Shown piece by piece: positions 44,601 to 56,493 of a stretch of 64,000 nucleotides of DNA. Each line of letters begins with the position of its first letter. Within the stretch, counting starts at the first letter, position 1. The notes beneath the pieces are model-generated. The model ran no database searches. It saw only the letters and a list, made by a program, of their open reading frames with translations, and was not told the DNA's origin. The DNA is from Echeneis naucrates (taxonomy: Eukaryota > Chordata > Actinopteri > Carangiformes > Echeneidae), in assembly GCF_900963305.1 (NCBI RefSeq), contig NC_042524.1:446501-510500 (forward strand), in the 5' to 3' direction. The position numbers and the translations under genes were made by a program.

Positions 44601-47600
44601 ATGGGCCCCTAATGTTTATAAAGTATAATGTGTAGACCTTTATTATAAAGGCTGATTTGTGTTCTCAGGTCTTGTTGTTGGCTGTTGGCTCCGTCCAGTT
44701 GATCACATGCCAACATTAATCATGTTGGTTTATTAAAAACAGGTGGACATCATTTCCTCTGTTGTTCTGAACACATCAACACAAACTCACCTTTGTCTTT
44801 ATCTGTCTATTTTTGGGGTTGTTCCAAGTGAAGTTTTCCAGTTTCTAAAATCTTCCCCCTCTCTGCAGATTCATTAACACTTATTTTGTAAATTTGTTTT
44901 GCTGGTTAAACAGGTTTGATTCTTATGCAACCCTGACGTTAATTTTCCCAGGATGCATTGCTTGTGAAATCAGAGCAGACGAGGCTCCGTTCTGTTTCAT
45001 TCTCCTTCTGATCTGTGGTGGTCGTTTTCAGGTTACGGGGCTGCCGTTCGAGTGGACGAGTGCAGCTTCCACCAGGCGGTCCGACTGGATGAGTTCGACA
45101 GTCTCCGGATCCTCCGACTCTGTCCGAGCCAGGGAGAGGTGATGTCACACACTGTCTGTTAGTTTAGCTTTTTTGTCCATAAGCAAAACGATGACCCTTT
45201 AAAGGTCCATCTGGTCTGAAGGTAGACCTCCACATGGTCTCTGGTTCTAAATCAGGTTCAGGTTCTACAGTAATCCAGTGAAAGTATCAAAGGTCTCAGT
45301 CCTCAGAGAAACCCTCACAGCCTGGACTCTGAGAAACTGAGCTTTAACGCCAGCCATCAGGATTTTTGGGACTTTGTGATGTCACAACAAAACAGGCCCC
45401 GCCCTCAGGAGAAATTAAACCACACTGAGATGGTTTTTGGTTCTTGAAACCACATGGAGCTCAACTTTCAAAGTTCAAATGTGGTCCTGTAATATGAAAC
45501 TGACATTTAATGTTAGATTTTCTGCTCCTCTTGCAGCAAACAGTGATGCAGTACCAGCTGAGTGATGACCTGCCTTCAGCTCCTCCATTCCGTCTCTTCC
45601 CGACCATCGAGAGAGACAATGGAGGACGGTAAAGAAAGCACAGACTCAGAAAACCAAAAACAAAACAGCCTTTATGGTTCCATGTGGTTGTTGTGTGTAT
45701 TTTTCTTCTGGCTAAACACACAATGAGCTGTTCTTGGACTGTAGAAGCAGTGCAGGTTTTTCTCTCGGTGTGATGATGACCTGGATCTGTTTCTGGTCTG
45801 ATTCCCCTCATGGCTTCTGTCTAAACACTGGTTATAAACTGCGCTGAGTTTACTTTAATGTTGCTGCAGTGATGGTTAACAGCCTCGGGCTGCAGAACAA
45901 ACAGGCCATGTTGTCTGCAGATCCTCTGTTTCTTCTTACTTTCCAGTCACAGCAGATTAGCACAAAATAATGCTGCCTTTCTGTGTTTTTGTCAACACTG
46001 TTGACAAAACAAAACCTGCCTGGCTTTAAAGACGTCCCATATAAACCTCAGTGTCCTCAGTTTGAACCTCTGAAGAAAATCATCCGCCTGTCTGCCCCAA
46101 CATCAGAGTTAAAGACAAAAGCTGCTTAAAAGGAAGTGCTTTAAACGTCCAGTCAGTGAGACCAGCTCCTGAAGCAGCTTCACGTGAAGTCTGTTGTGTA
46201 GCTCAAAACTTCATTCTTTTACTCGCCAACATCTGAGGTGGAAACATCAGACACTGAAGTGACAGAGTTGTCTGCTGCAGAGTCCAAATGCTTCAATAAA
46301 AAAGTGAAACTTTGTGTTTTCAGGCTGCTGATGTACATGAAGCTTCGCTGTGATCTGCCACCAAAGAGGTCAGTGCTGGACCCCACACGTCTTCAATCAT
46401 TCAGTTCTGAATTAAAGCTGCCTTTGATTCAAAGAACAGAAGAAGAAGGAAGATAGCCAGTGAAAATAATAAGTTTTTTTTTTTTGAGAAAATACAAATC
46501 AGTTGTTCTCTTCTGAGCTCAATGTGACGTTCAGGAGGAAGTCCACGGTTGTCCACTAAATGTTCCACGCAGAGCTGAATCCGTAATTCTCACTTCTGAA
46601 GCATCCAGACTTTATTTACCAGCTAAACTGCTGACATCAGAAGTCCTTTAATGCTGCAGCACACACACACACTGAAAACACAGAGCTCTTTCTCACGATC
46701 GCTCCACGTCACACTTTTGATTGAGTAGAAACACCATGAAGGACACGATGGACGCTGTAATGGGTCATTTTTAATAAACCAACAGAGGATTAGTAGATTA
46801 TGATGATGCTGATGTCATTGCTTTGTCTTTGCAGCGCTGGCATCAATGTGAGTGCCACCATCCCCGTCCCCAAAGGCTCCGTGAGGTGAGACGCTCCCAT
46901 TCAAATGTCGCTGTGCAAACAACAACCTGCTGTTTTTTTTATTTAAAACACTGTGTATGAAACAAAGCTGCTGCCTCGCTCTGGCTCGGAGCCCCAACAG
47001 GAAGTCAGGAGAGCGCCTCATTTGCTAGTTAAAATCATGGAAATTAAAAGATGGATGTTGGAGACCTGAGGGAGAGTTTCTTATTTGGCTTAATGGTTCA
47101 GCCATGAAACCATAAATTAAAGATTTGAATGCATCACATTGCTTCAGGAAGTGAACAGACACCATCACATCCACCTCAAACACAGAACATCAGATCAGAC
47201 ATTTTTAAAACTTCCTCCATTTCTCTTCTCCACAGAAAGTTCCTCTCTTGTGTTTGGGTTGTTTGTATCTTTATCTGAATTGATCTGAATGAGTTCTGCT
47301 CATTCTGTGGAGCAGGAATGATGACGTGTCCTGAAGTGTCCGCTGAAGGACACAGATTTGTCTCATCAGAGTAACAGTCCAGACCCTCAGCTGAAGGATG
47401 ATCTATCATATCTCCTGTCAGCTCATCTGTGTGTTTCTACCCGACGAGCTGCGGTGTGTAACGCTGAGCGTCAGGACCTTGTGGGTCTGTGGGGGTTCAG
47501 TTTGTGTTGAGCTGAACTATTGTGTGTTGTGGGTTCAGTTTGTCGCAGGAGCTCAGCAGTCCGGATCAGAGCGCTGAGCTGCAGCCACAGAGCAGAGCTG

Positions 47601-47983
47601 TGGTCTGGAAGATCCCTCGCTTCCCTGGAGGAACACAACTGTCTGCTCTGTTCAAGGTGGACACACACAGACACACACAGACACACACAGCAGCAATGAA
47701 TGAATGTTTATCGATCTCCTTCACCAGCAGTCAGCCAATCAGGAGAGGATGAACCCTGCTGACCTTTAACCCTGGATCTTGTTTTGTTCAGTTGGAGGTC
47801 CCCGGCTTCAGCTCTGCCTCCATGTTGGAGGTCGGTCCAGTCAGTCTGAGCTTCGAGCTGCCAAAGATCACAGCGACGGGGCTTCAGATCCGGTTCCTCC
47901 GCCTGTCGCCCTTCCAGCCCGGCCCGGCTCAGCGCTGGGTCCGGTACGTCACCCACTCTGACTCCTACACCATCAGGATTTAA
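41660..47983 (+). CDS. ap4m1: AP-4 complex subunit mu-1
   Basis: Fifteen coding exons: 41660-41717, 42008-42093, 42298-42404, 42492-42588, 42718-42828, 42917-42994, 43193-43255, 43345-43411, 43659-43712, 45032-45138, 45537-45628, 46324-46368, 46835-46885, 47539-47656 and 47792-47983. They join in frame to 441 aa, against 453 in human. The start [19 protein letters not shown] and the end [14 protein letters not shown] are diagnostic. The N-terminal longin-like half (to about 140) binds the other AP-4 subunits. The mu-homology domain (from about 185, [15 protein letters not shown]) recognises tyrosine-type sorting signals at the trans-Golgi network, where AP-4 exports cargo such as ATG9A. A phase-0 acceptor after a probable leader exon precedes the ATG. 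A poly(A) signal lies at 48041-48046. Nothing in the reading frame is broken. Confidence 0.95.
47190..47310 (-). repeat. Unnamed dispersed repeat, copy D (partial, reversed)
   Basis: In ap4m1 intron 13. The reverse strand reads GAGCAGAACTCATTCAGATC, then AACAACCCAAACACAAGAG and AGGAACTTTCTGTGGAGAAG, matching the 3' part of copies A and B. Confidence 0.7.
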
Positions 47984-48713
47984 CTCCGCCCACAAAGAGC
48001 CTTTAGTGTCATGATGAAACAGTCACATGTTTCCTTTCAAAATAAATGTCATTTTTCACGACTGGACTTTAAATAGGTTTGGAATGAGGACGTTTGACTC
48101 AGACCATGAAGTGGGCCCAGGACCTTCAGAGGACCCGGTCCAGGACTGTTTTCACTGGTGGATTCATTGTTTGTTGTATTTGTCACAGCAGGACGACGTT
48201 TGTTGGACTGAGTCAGTTTGCTGTTTGACTTCCTGAATCATTTAGATTCAACTCAAATGTCCCCAAAGACTGTAAATAAATGTCATATTTGATCGTGTGA
48301 TCTTTTTTTTCTGCTGAGTTTGAAGATAATAGTTGAAATGAACCTTTAATCAGCAACTTTCTGCTCCGTGAGAAGTTTCACTTCTGTTGGTGGATTTCCT
48401 TCCAGTAACTGTTGATGCTGAGTGACAGCACACTACCGGTTTGGTGTCTGCAACTTCCTCGACGGCGTGGACGGTTCCTCTGAAGAAGACGACTTCAATC
48501 GATTCATAGAAAGCTTTTCAAAGTGGTTTAGAAAAATTAGTGGAAGCAAATGAAATTAAAATGATCAGCTGTGAGAGAGTGAGTTTTTTTACACGCCCGT
48601 TGATCTGACAGTGAAAAATAAGTACATCTAAAATTTACTCCAGAAACAGAAACACGTTCTGATCAGCCTGACAGGCGGCTGAGCCAGAGAGCCACTGTGG
48701 AGTCTTACTGACT

Positions 48714-50420
48714 GGGGGTTCTGGTCCAGACAGAGGGGGTTCTGGTCCCGACAGAGGGGGGTTCTGGTCCCGACAAAGGGGCGTTCTGGTCCCGACAGAG
48801 GGGGGTTCTGGTCCAGACTGAGGGGGGTTCTGGTCCCGACAGAGGGGGGTTCTGGTCCAGACTGAGGGGGGTTCTGGTCCCGACAAAGGGGCGTTCTGGT
48901 CCAGACAGAGGGGGTTCTGGTCCCGACAAAGGGGCGGTCTGGTCCAGACAGAGGGGGTTCTGGTCCCGACAAAGGGGCGGTCTGGTCCAGACAGAGGGGC
49001 GTTCTGGTCCAGACAGAGGGGTTCTGGTCTAGACAGAGGGGGGTTCTGGTCCCGACAAAGGGGGGTTCTGGTCCCGACAGAGGGGGGTTCTGGTCCCGAC
49101 AGAGGGGGGGGTTCTGGTCCGACAGAGGGGGGTTCTGGTCCAGACAGAGGGGGTTCTGGTCCCGACAAAGGGGGGTTCTGGTCCAGACAGAGGGGGGTTC
49201 TGGTCCCGACAGAGGGGGTTCTGGTCCAGACAGAGGGGGGGGTTCTGGTCCCGACAGAGGGGGGGTTCTGGTCCAGACAGAGGGGTTCTGGTCCAGACAG
49301 AGGGGGTTCTGGTCCCGACAGAGGGGGGTTCTGGTCCAGACAGAGGGGGGGGGTTCTGGTCCAGACTGAGGGGGGTTCTGGTCCAGACAGAGGGGGGGGG
49401 GTTCTGGTCCAGACAGAGGGGTTCTGGTCCAGACAGAGGGGGTTCTGGTCCCGACAAAGGGGGGTTCTGGTCCAGACAGAGGGGGGTTCTGGTCCCGACA
49501 GAGGGGGGTTCTGGTCCAGACAGAGGGGGGTTCTGGTCCCGACAGAGGGGGGGGTTCTGGTCCGACAGAGGGGGGTTCTGGTCCAGACAGAGGGGGTTCT
49601 GGTCCCGACAAAGGGGGGTTCTGGTCCAGACAGAGGGGGGTTCTGGTCCCGACAGAGGGGGTTCTGGTCCAGACAGAGGGGGGGGTTCTGGTCCCGACAG
49701 AGGGGGTTCTGGTCCAGACAGAGGGGGGATTCTGGTCCAGACAGAGGGGTTCTGGTCTAGACAGAGGGGGTTCTGGTCCCGACAAAGGGGGGTTCTGGTC
49801 CAGACAGAGGGGGGGGTTCTGGTCCAGATAGAGGGGTTCTGGTCTAGACAGAGGGGGTTCTGGTCCCGACAAAGGGGGGTTCTGGTCCCGACAGAGGGGG
49901 GGGTTCTGGTCCCGACAGAGGGGGGGGTTCTGGTCCCGACAGAGGGGGGGGTTCTGGTCCAGACTGAGGGGGGTTCTGGTCCCGACAAAGGGGGGTTCTG
50001 GTCCCGACAGAGGGGGGTTCTGGTCCCGACAGAGGGGGGTTCTGGTCCAGACTGAGGGGGGTTCTGGTCCCGACAGAGGGGGGTTCTGGTCCCGACAAAG
50101 GGGGGGCTTCTGGTCCCGACAGAGGGGGGTTCTGGTCCAGACTGAGGGGGGTTCTGGTCCAGACTGAGGGGGGTTCTGGTCCAGACAGAGGGGGTTCTGG
50201 TCCCGACAGAGGGGGGGGGTTCTGGTCCAGACAGAGGGGGGGGGTTCTGGTCCCGACAGAGGGGGTTCTGGTCCAGACAGAGGGGGGGGGGTTCTGGTCC
50301 AGATAGAGGGGTTCTGGTCTAGACAGAGGGGGGGGTTCTGGTCCCGACAAAGGGGGGTTCTGGTCCAGACAGAGGGGGGTTCTGGTCCCGACTGAGGGGG
50401 TTCTGGTCCAGACTGAGTCA
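48714..50420. repeat. G-rich 23-26-bp minisatellite
   Basis: About 70 tandem units of GAGGGGGGTTCTGGTCC followed by AGACA, CGACA, CGACAA or AGACT variants. The G-run varies from four to ten, which changes unit length. The longest minus-strand open frame (632 codons, SGPEPPLSGPEPP type) is only this repeat translated. It lies between the ap4m1 3' end and the arrb2 promoter. Confidence 0.95.
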
Positions 50421-50429
50421 ATCCCCCCT

Positions 50430-50658
50430 CACCCCCGCCCCTCCTCACCCTCACCCCGCCCCCCCTCACCCCCCCTCCCTTTGCGGAAGCCGGAGCAGCC
50501 GAGGCGGCGCTAAATGAAATTAGCATACAGGCTGGTTAGCTGTCTGCGGACGGACGGCTGACGGAGCTGCCGAGCAGATCTTCGGTTCCTAAAGTCCACG
50601 CTCTTCCGATTCGGGGCTCGTTTTGTGGGGATCTTCTCTCCGTCAGCCTGCCGAGGAG
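50430..50658 (+). promoter_or_regulatory. CpG-rich promoter/5' UTR of arrb2
   Basis: C- and CpG-rich DNA begins right after the minisatellite and continues through exon 1 to about 51180. The start codon at 50659 has context GAGGAGATGG. No TATA box is visible. The limits are inferred from base composition. Confidence 0.5.
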
Positions 50659-53600
50659 ATGGGGGACAAGGCGGGCACCAGGTAGGACGACTAACGGCTA
50701 GTTAGCACCGGAGCTCACGCACTTAGCTAGCGCTAGCCGAGCGGCCGTTGGCCCGGACCGGGGAGCTTTTCTTCGGCCTCCGATGCGGAGGTTCGGCCGC
50801 TTCGTGGGGTAAAACCCGACCATGACTCCGGCGGGCCTCCCCCTCCGCCCCGATTCGCGTCGGAGTCCTCGGGGACGGCAAACTCGTCCAGCAGGAGGGG
50901 AAGTTAGCCGAGAAGGGTGGGGTTAGCTAACGGCGGACCGGACGGGGCTCGAGCCGCCGCTCCGGGATCTGTTATATTCGGATCCCGGTGAGGGGGCTCG
51001 GTCGCCGGATTACACCTGCTTTTAATGGAGGACGTGTTTTAGTGCTGCAGCAGGATTCCCACGGTGCTCCCCAGCAGAACCCGGCCGGAGGGGGCGGATC
51101 GGTCCGGATCTCAGTCCGGATCGATAAAAGCTGCATTCGGGGAACATGTTCTCCGATGCGGTCCGGGTCAGGGGCCGTTTAAAGGGCGGCCTGCACATGT
51201 CTGATCCGGTTCTGTTTGTCTTATTTAATCAGAAGATCCAGGTTAATGAGCTGAGAAGAGAAAATATGAGAAAGGAGGGAAAACACTGTTCAGCTTACTG
51301 TCATTTCTGTGGAGCAAAACTTCAGGACAACCTGCACACAACCTGCACAGATGGAGGCAGTCTCAGTGGACCAACAGATCCATATGTTTTAGTCCAGATC
51401 ATCAGAAGATTCCTGACCTCTGATAAAAAGTTTGGAGATAATCTGGGGTGCTTTACTGAACACACAAACACGTACAGAGATAATATGGACTCAGATATGT
51501 GCTGTATTTCAGTGAAGCTCAGGTGGAGCTTTTCTTCATGTGGCGATGGCGTGCTGTTTTCAGGCCGTCACGAGTCTGACATCTCAGGAACAGCTTCAGG
51601 GAGGCTTTCTTAAGATCTGCTGAACGAAGAAATTCAGGATTTTAAATCCTCAGGGTCAAAGGTCACCTCCACTCTGACATAACAACAACTAGCTAAAACA
51701 CTTTGGGTCAGTATTCACCAGAAGAGACTTTGACCTCCTGTCCCGTTCGATCAGGATCTGAAGCTCCAGCTGTTTGTTTTTTTGCTCCTATTTGAGCAAA
51801 AGTTGTTCTTTGTTGTTCATGAACTAAATGTTGTCATCACTTTGTGTTTCTGTTTGCGTTAAAGAAGAACTCAAACAGCGACGAGAGACGACGATGATGA
51901 CAGAAGGTGTCAGCTGCTGGTGGACTGCGCTTGTGCTGTTTGTTTTGTTTGTGGATTTTTCCTAAAAGGATGACTCTGAGATTAAAATGCTGACTCAGCT
52001 TTAATCCGAGGCTGTTTACAGTTGCAGTCTTTCACACCGTCTGACGTAGACGCCAGCTTCACACACGATGCTCCGTGTGCTCGTTTCACACTCACATTGT
52101 TGTTTGGTATTTAGTTCAACACTCTGATCGGTGCTGGATGAAGTTTAGAATCGAGTCTCTCCGTGTGTCTCGCACTGAACGCCCAGTTACTTCCTGTTAG
52201 GAAACAGGTGGGTGACTGGGAGGGGAGGAAAGAGCGGGAGGAAATGCTGACATCATGTGAGTGGTGACGGCTGATCTCTGCCCTCTGGTCCAGGCCAAGC
52301 TTCATGAAACCTTCAGGAAATGTGTGTGTGCGTGGGGGTAATTGATGATGCCAGCATCCCAACTGCTGCTGTCAGGCCAGGCGGTTCTGCCCCGGTGGTT
52401 TGGTCCTTATAATAATTAAAGTGCTGCACACATCAGAACGTGTTGGTGTGTCTGTCAACTGAAACTCACCGTTTTCACAGTGAACAGTGAGTACGATTGA
52501 GGAGAATTAGATCAAATATCATCAAGCAGATGGACTCTGGACTCAAACATGGAAACTCTGTGACCGTCCTCCTCTGTCTGACCAAGTCTGAAGTCGGACC
52601 AGTTGTCTCAGTTTGAGCCGATGCAACCTGTCACAATATTCCTCTCACGATCTAAATGTGATTGTGTTTAAGCTTCGTTTGAAGGATTTAATGCAGCAAA
52701 GGAAATTCTCTTATTTTGGAGACTATATTTGTGCTCAGGCTCTAATAATAATATTGATGATGAAGATGAATGTTATTGCTCCTATGATGAGTGTGCCTGT
52801 CTGTGTTGAGCTGTTTACATGTTAAACTCTGTCAGTGGTTTGATCTGTTTGTGTTTTTGGGTCCAAAGTCCAGGTCTGGTCTTGACTCGGTCTCGGTCCT
52901 GCAGACTTCACAGGTCTTGTGTGATCAGGCTGTCTGACTCAGGTAGTTTGGATCTGGCTGGTTTCACTGACAGAAGAGGAGGATGGATCTGAACCTTTCT
53001 CTGTGGACCTGTGGCTGTAAGCTGTCTGTAGTATATCCTACACTCTCAGCCTCAACCAGACTGTGACAGATCAGGGAGGATCTAATTGGAGGAAATGGTG
53101 CTAACACTGAAACAGCAGCTGGTTCAGATAGTTTGGATTAATAAACAAGTTGACACATTAAACCTAAACCGCTGTGGTTTTTTAACTGATGTGAACCGCA
53201 GAGCTGCTCTTGCAGGTCCCACGTGTGACACTTCCTCTGTTTTATATTTAGCCGTTGATATTCACAGTATAGAACTTAATGTTAATGGGCCATGTTTTGA
53301 CTTAAAAGGTTGAACCCTTTTTAGAAAAAATATTTAGATTTTAACCAAAACCATCTCTGTAGTTTTCCATCTCAGGATAAACAGGTCAGTCAGCCAATCA
53401 GAGGACAGGATCTGATCCTGTCTTGCACCTTTAAAGTTATTAGTAGCTGTTTACGTGACGACAGCTGAACTCATTCAGCAAAAAAGTGGCAGAAGAGAAG
53501 CTCTTCCTGGTTCCTGGTTGGTCAGTATTTGTGTTTGTGTCATTACACTCGCATGTTTTCAAACTGCTGCGCCGACTGATACGGCGGCAGGACAGGAAGG

Positions 53601-56232
53601 ATGGGCCAGCCTACCAAAATAAGGCCTGCTGTGGGAAAATGCTCTTTTTCCGTTCCAGCTAAAAAGAATCAGATGTGTTGATGACGACCTGGTCACTGTT
53701 CTCAAAGGCCAGATTCCCATAAACATGAGTGTGACTTTGCACAGGAAGTGCAGTGAGGAACCAGCCAGCACAGCATGAGGAAGTGCCGTCAAACAGGATC
53801 CTGAAATAAAGACGGCTCTCTGAGTGTGAAGTCCACCGAATTCAGTAACAGCTGAGTCGGCACCAAATGCTGCTGAAGTGTCTGAGAGGAAATGGACCGG
53901 GTACTTCCTGTTACTTTTCCCTGACCTGTCCAATCTGAAACTGATTTCAGTGATAAACTGATCAGATCAGTCCGACTCTCTGACTCCTTCTGTCCGTTCT
54001 CATCCTCCATCTTTGATTGTGACATCTACAGTCATGTCTCTATGTCGGACGCTCCTATTGGCTCAGTTGGATGACGTCACAGCCAAACATCATGTCTCTG
54101 GATCAGTCCTGTATGTTTCTGAAGTTGGTCTGAGTTTTGTTGACAGAATAAGATGCAAATTTTCAGTATTCAACAGTAATCACTAATCATTGATGAATAC
54201 TGCTTTGTTTTAAATCCAGGGACTCGTCTGTAGACCCGGCCCTTTCATTAAACAACTTTGGTGCATTAAGGGAATTGAATCTCAGCAGTGAACCATTTTT
54301 AAACAATGAGCACGAAGACAAGCACGGCTCTTGTCCAGACATGAGGTTGCATCATGACCTTGCCATCAGGTGTTACACTCCTTGTCCTGCCGCCCCCATG
54401 GACCTTCCTGCTGCAGGTGGATCAGGCACATTAATCCGGCTGTAGCGCTGTAATGCAGGCAGCCGAGCGTTAAAGTGTGTTACCCTGCTGTTTGTCTGGT
54501 GGAACTCGTTCCCAGTGATGTGGAGCAGAAATAAGAAGCTGTGTGACTGGGCAGTGGGAGGAGTCAGTCCAGGGAGTCACAGCAGTGCTGACAGGGAATA
54601 AGGATGGCGTGAAGTAGCTGGAAACAGCTTCAGTTTCACATCAGACATGTTCGGAGGCAGAGCTACTGTAATGGGAATTTCACTTCCTTACATTTGAGCT
54701 GCTTGGGATACCCCGCTTCCCTTTTCCTCACCAGCTCCACCACCAGATCCTTTTACACCTTCCAACACCAACATACAAAACCCTGCAGGATACCTTTGGT
54801 GTGGACCACACCCCAGGGAGTCGGTGCTGAAGTGGGGGCATTCCTCAAGGATAAATGTTTAGCTCTCCCCTTGCTTGGGGTCTTTCTTCTTTTTTACCGC
54901 TTGTGTGACAATCAACCTTTTCTTTGCAAAGAAAATGAAAACTCGTCGGCCGGCAGAAGTCTCTGTTTCATTCTTCACCAGCAGCAGAGAATTTCCACAA
55001 CACAACTGTCTGTCACTTCCTGTCTGTGTGTTGTTACAGGAAGTGACCACGACTGTGTTCTCGCTGGCTCCTTCTGCTGCTTTGGCTGGTGTGACAGCTG
55101 TCAATCTAACTGACTGTCTGAGGATGAGGGTCCTGGTCTTTGTTTTTTTTTTTTTTAAAGTCTAGTTCACTTCTGTCTTCAGTCACTGATGTCCTGACAG
55201 ATTGGAATGAACAGATTCTCAAGGTGATCAAGATTATTAATAAACCTCAATTATTGATCTGATGTGATGTCGTCATCTGGGGAGAAGACGTGCCAAGATG
55301 GTGGAAGGAGACGAAGGACAGAGACTAAAATAGTTGAAGTCTTTGCAGGTTGCAGGTCCTCAATCAGCTGATCTGTGTTCATTCATTCTCTGAGCTCAGC
55401 ACTCGTCTGTTTGTGTGAAGGAGCAGGTGATGGATGATGTCATTGCTGACTGTCACACAGCGAACTCAAACAAGTGTAGAGGTCAGAGGTCGTTCTCTGA
55501 AGTGGATTTGTTTTAACACTTGAGATAAAAAATCACCCTCTAATCTTCTGATCTTTCAGGTTTAGAAAAAGAAAAGGTTAGTGAACGGCAGAACAAGCAT
55601 GAAGTTGCCACTTGTCCCCAATAAAACCTCAGTGGTGGTGACATCCCATAATAGGACTGAGTCTTCCTCTTAAACCACTTCCCTCCTCAGTTTCCTGCTG
55701 TGTTGAAATGAACGGGTTACTCTGAAACTCACTGACTTCCTCAGAGATTCATCATCACAGTTTGATGATTATTGATGTTTTGAATGTTAAGAATCCTAAC
55801 GAGCTGTAAAATATGTCATGTTCCAAATTTCAAGGTTAATGCTATTATTAGTTATGTGGTCACATGGACGTGGCGAGGATAAGAACCCGTCACCATATTC
55901 TTTGATCACTGTGATTACTGGGATTGTGAGTTGGCCGCCTTTTTGTTAAACTTTTGGCTGAATGTCCGTCAGTTCTTTTGATAAAAGTATCTGACTCTTT
56001 TAATCCTTAAAGCCTTTCTAAGAAGACTAACTGGTTTCTTTGTTTCTCTTGTCCTCTTTTCAAATTTCCCAGAGTTTTCAAGAAGTCGAGCCCCAACTGT
56101 AAGGTGAGTCTGTTTATTTCATCCACTGAAGACAGGGTCAGGTCTGAGGTCCAGAATCATAAAGGTCATTGGCTGCTGATTTATCGACTTTCTGGACCGG
56201 GACGCACAGAGACCTGTCCTGTAATCTGGACC

Positions 56233-56283
<51 letters not shown>

Positions 56284-56448
56284 CTGTCCTGTAATCTGGA
56301 CCGGGACACACACTCACACACACACACACACACACACAGAACTGTCCTGTAATCTGGACCGGGACACACACTCACACACACACAGAACTGTCCTGTAATC
56401 TGGACCGGGACACACACACACACAGAGACCTGTCCTGTAATCTGGACC

Positions 56449-56493
<45 letters not shown>

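Noticed and set aside
48628-50526. Minus-strand open frame of 632 codons with SGPEPP repeats
   Set aside because: It spans exactly the G-rich minisatellite and is duplicated in other frames, so it reflects base composition and not a gene.
53559-53933. 124-codon minus-strand open frame in arrb2 intron 1
   Set aside because: No recognisable domain, no promoter or poly(A) context and no splice partner; chance is sufficient.
54694-55113. 139-codon plus-strand open frame in arrb2 intron 1
   Set aside because: Low-complexity and cysteine-rich without family likeness; no flanking splice sites consistent with arrb2.
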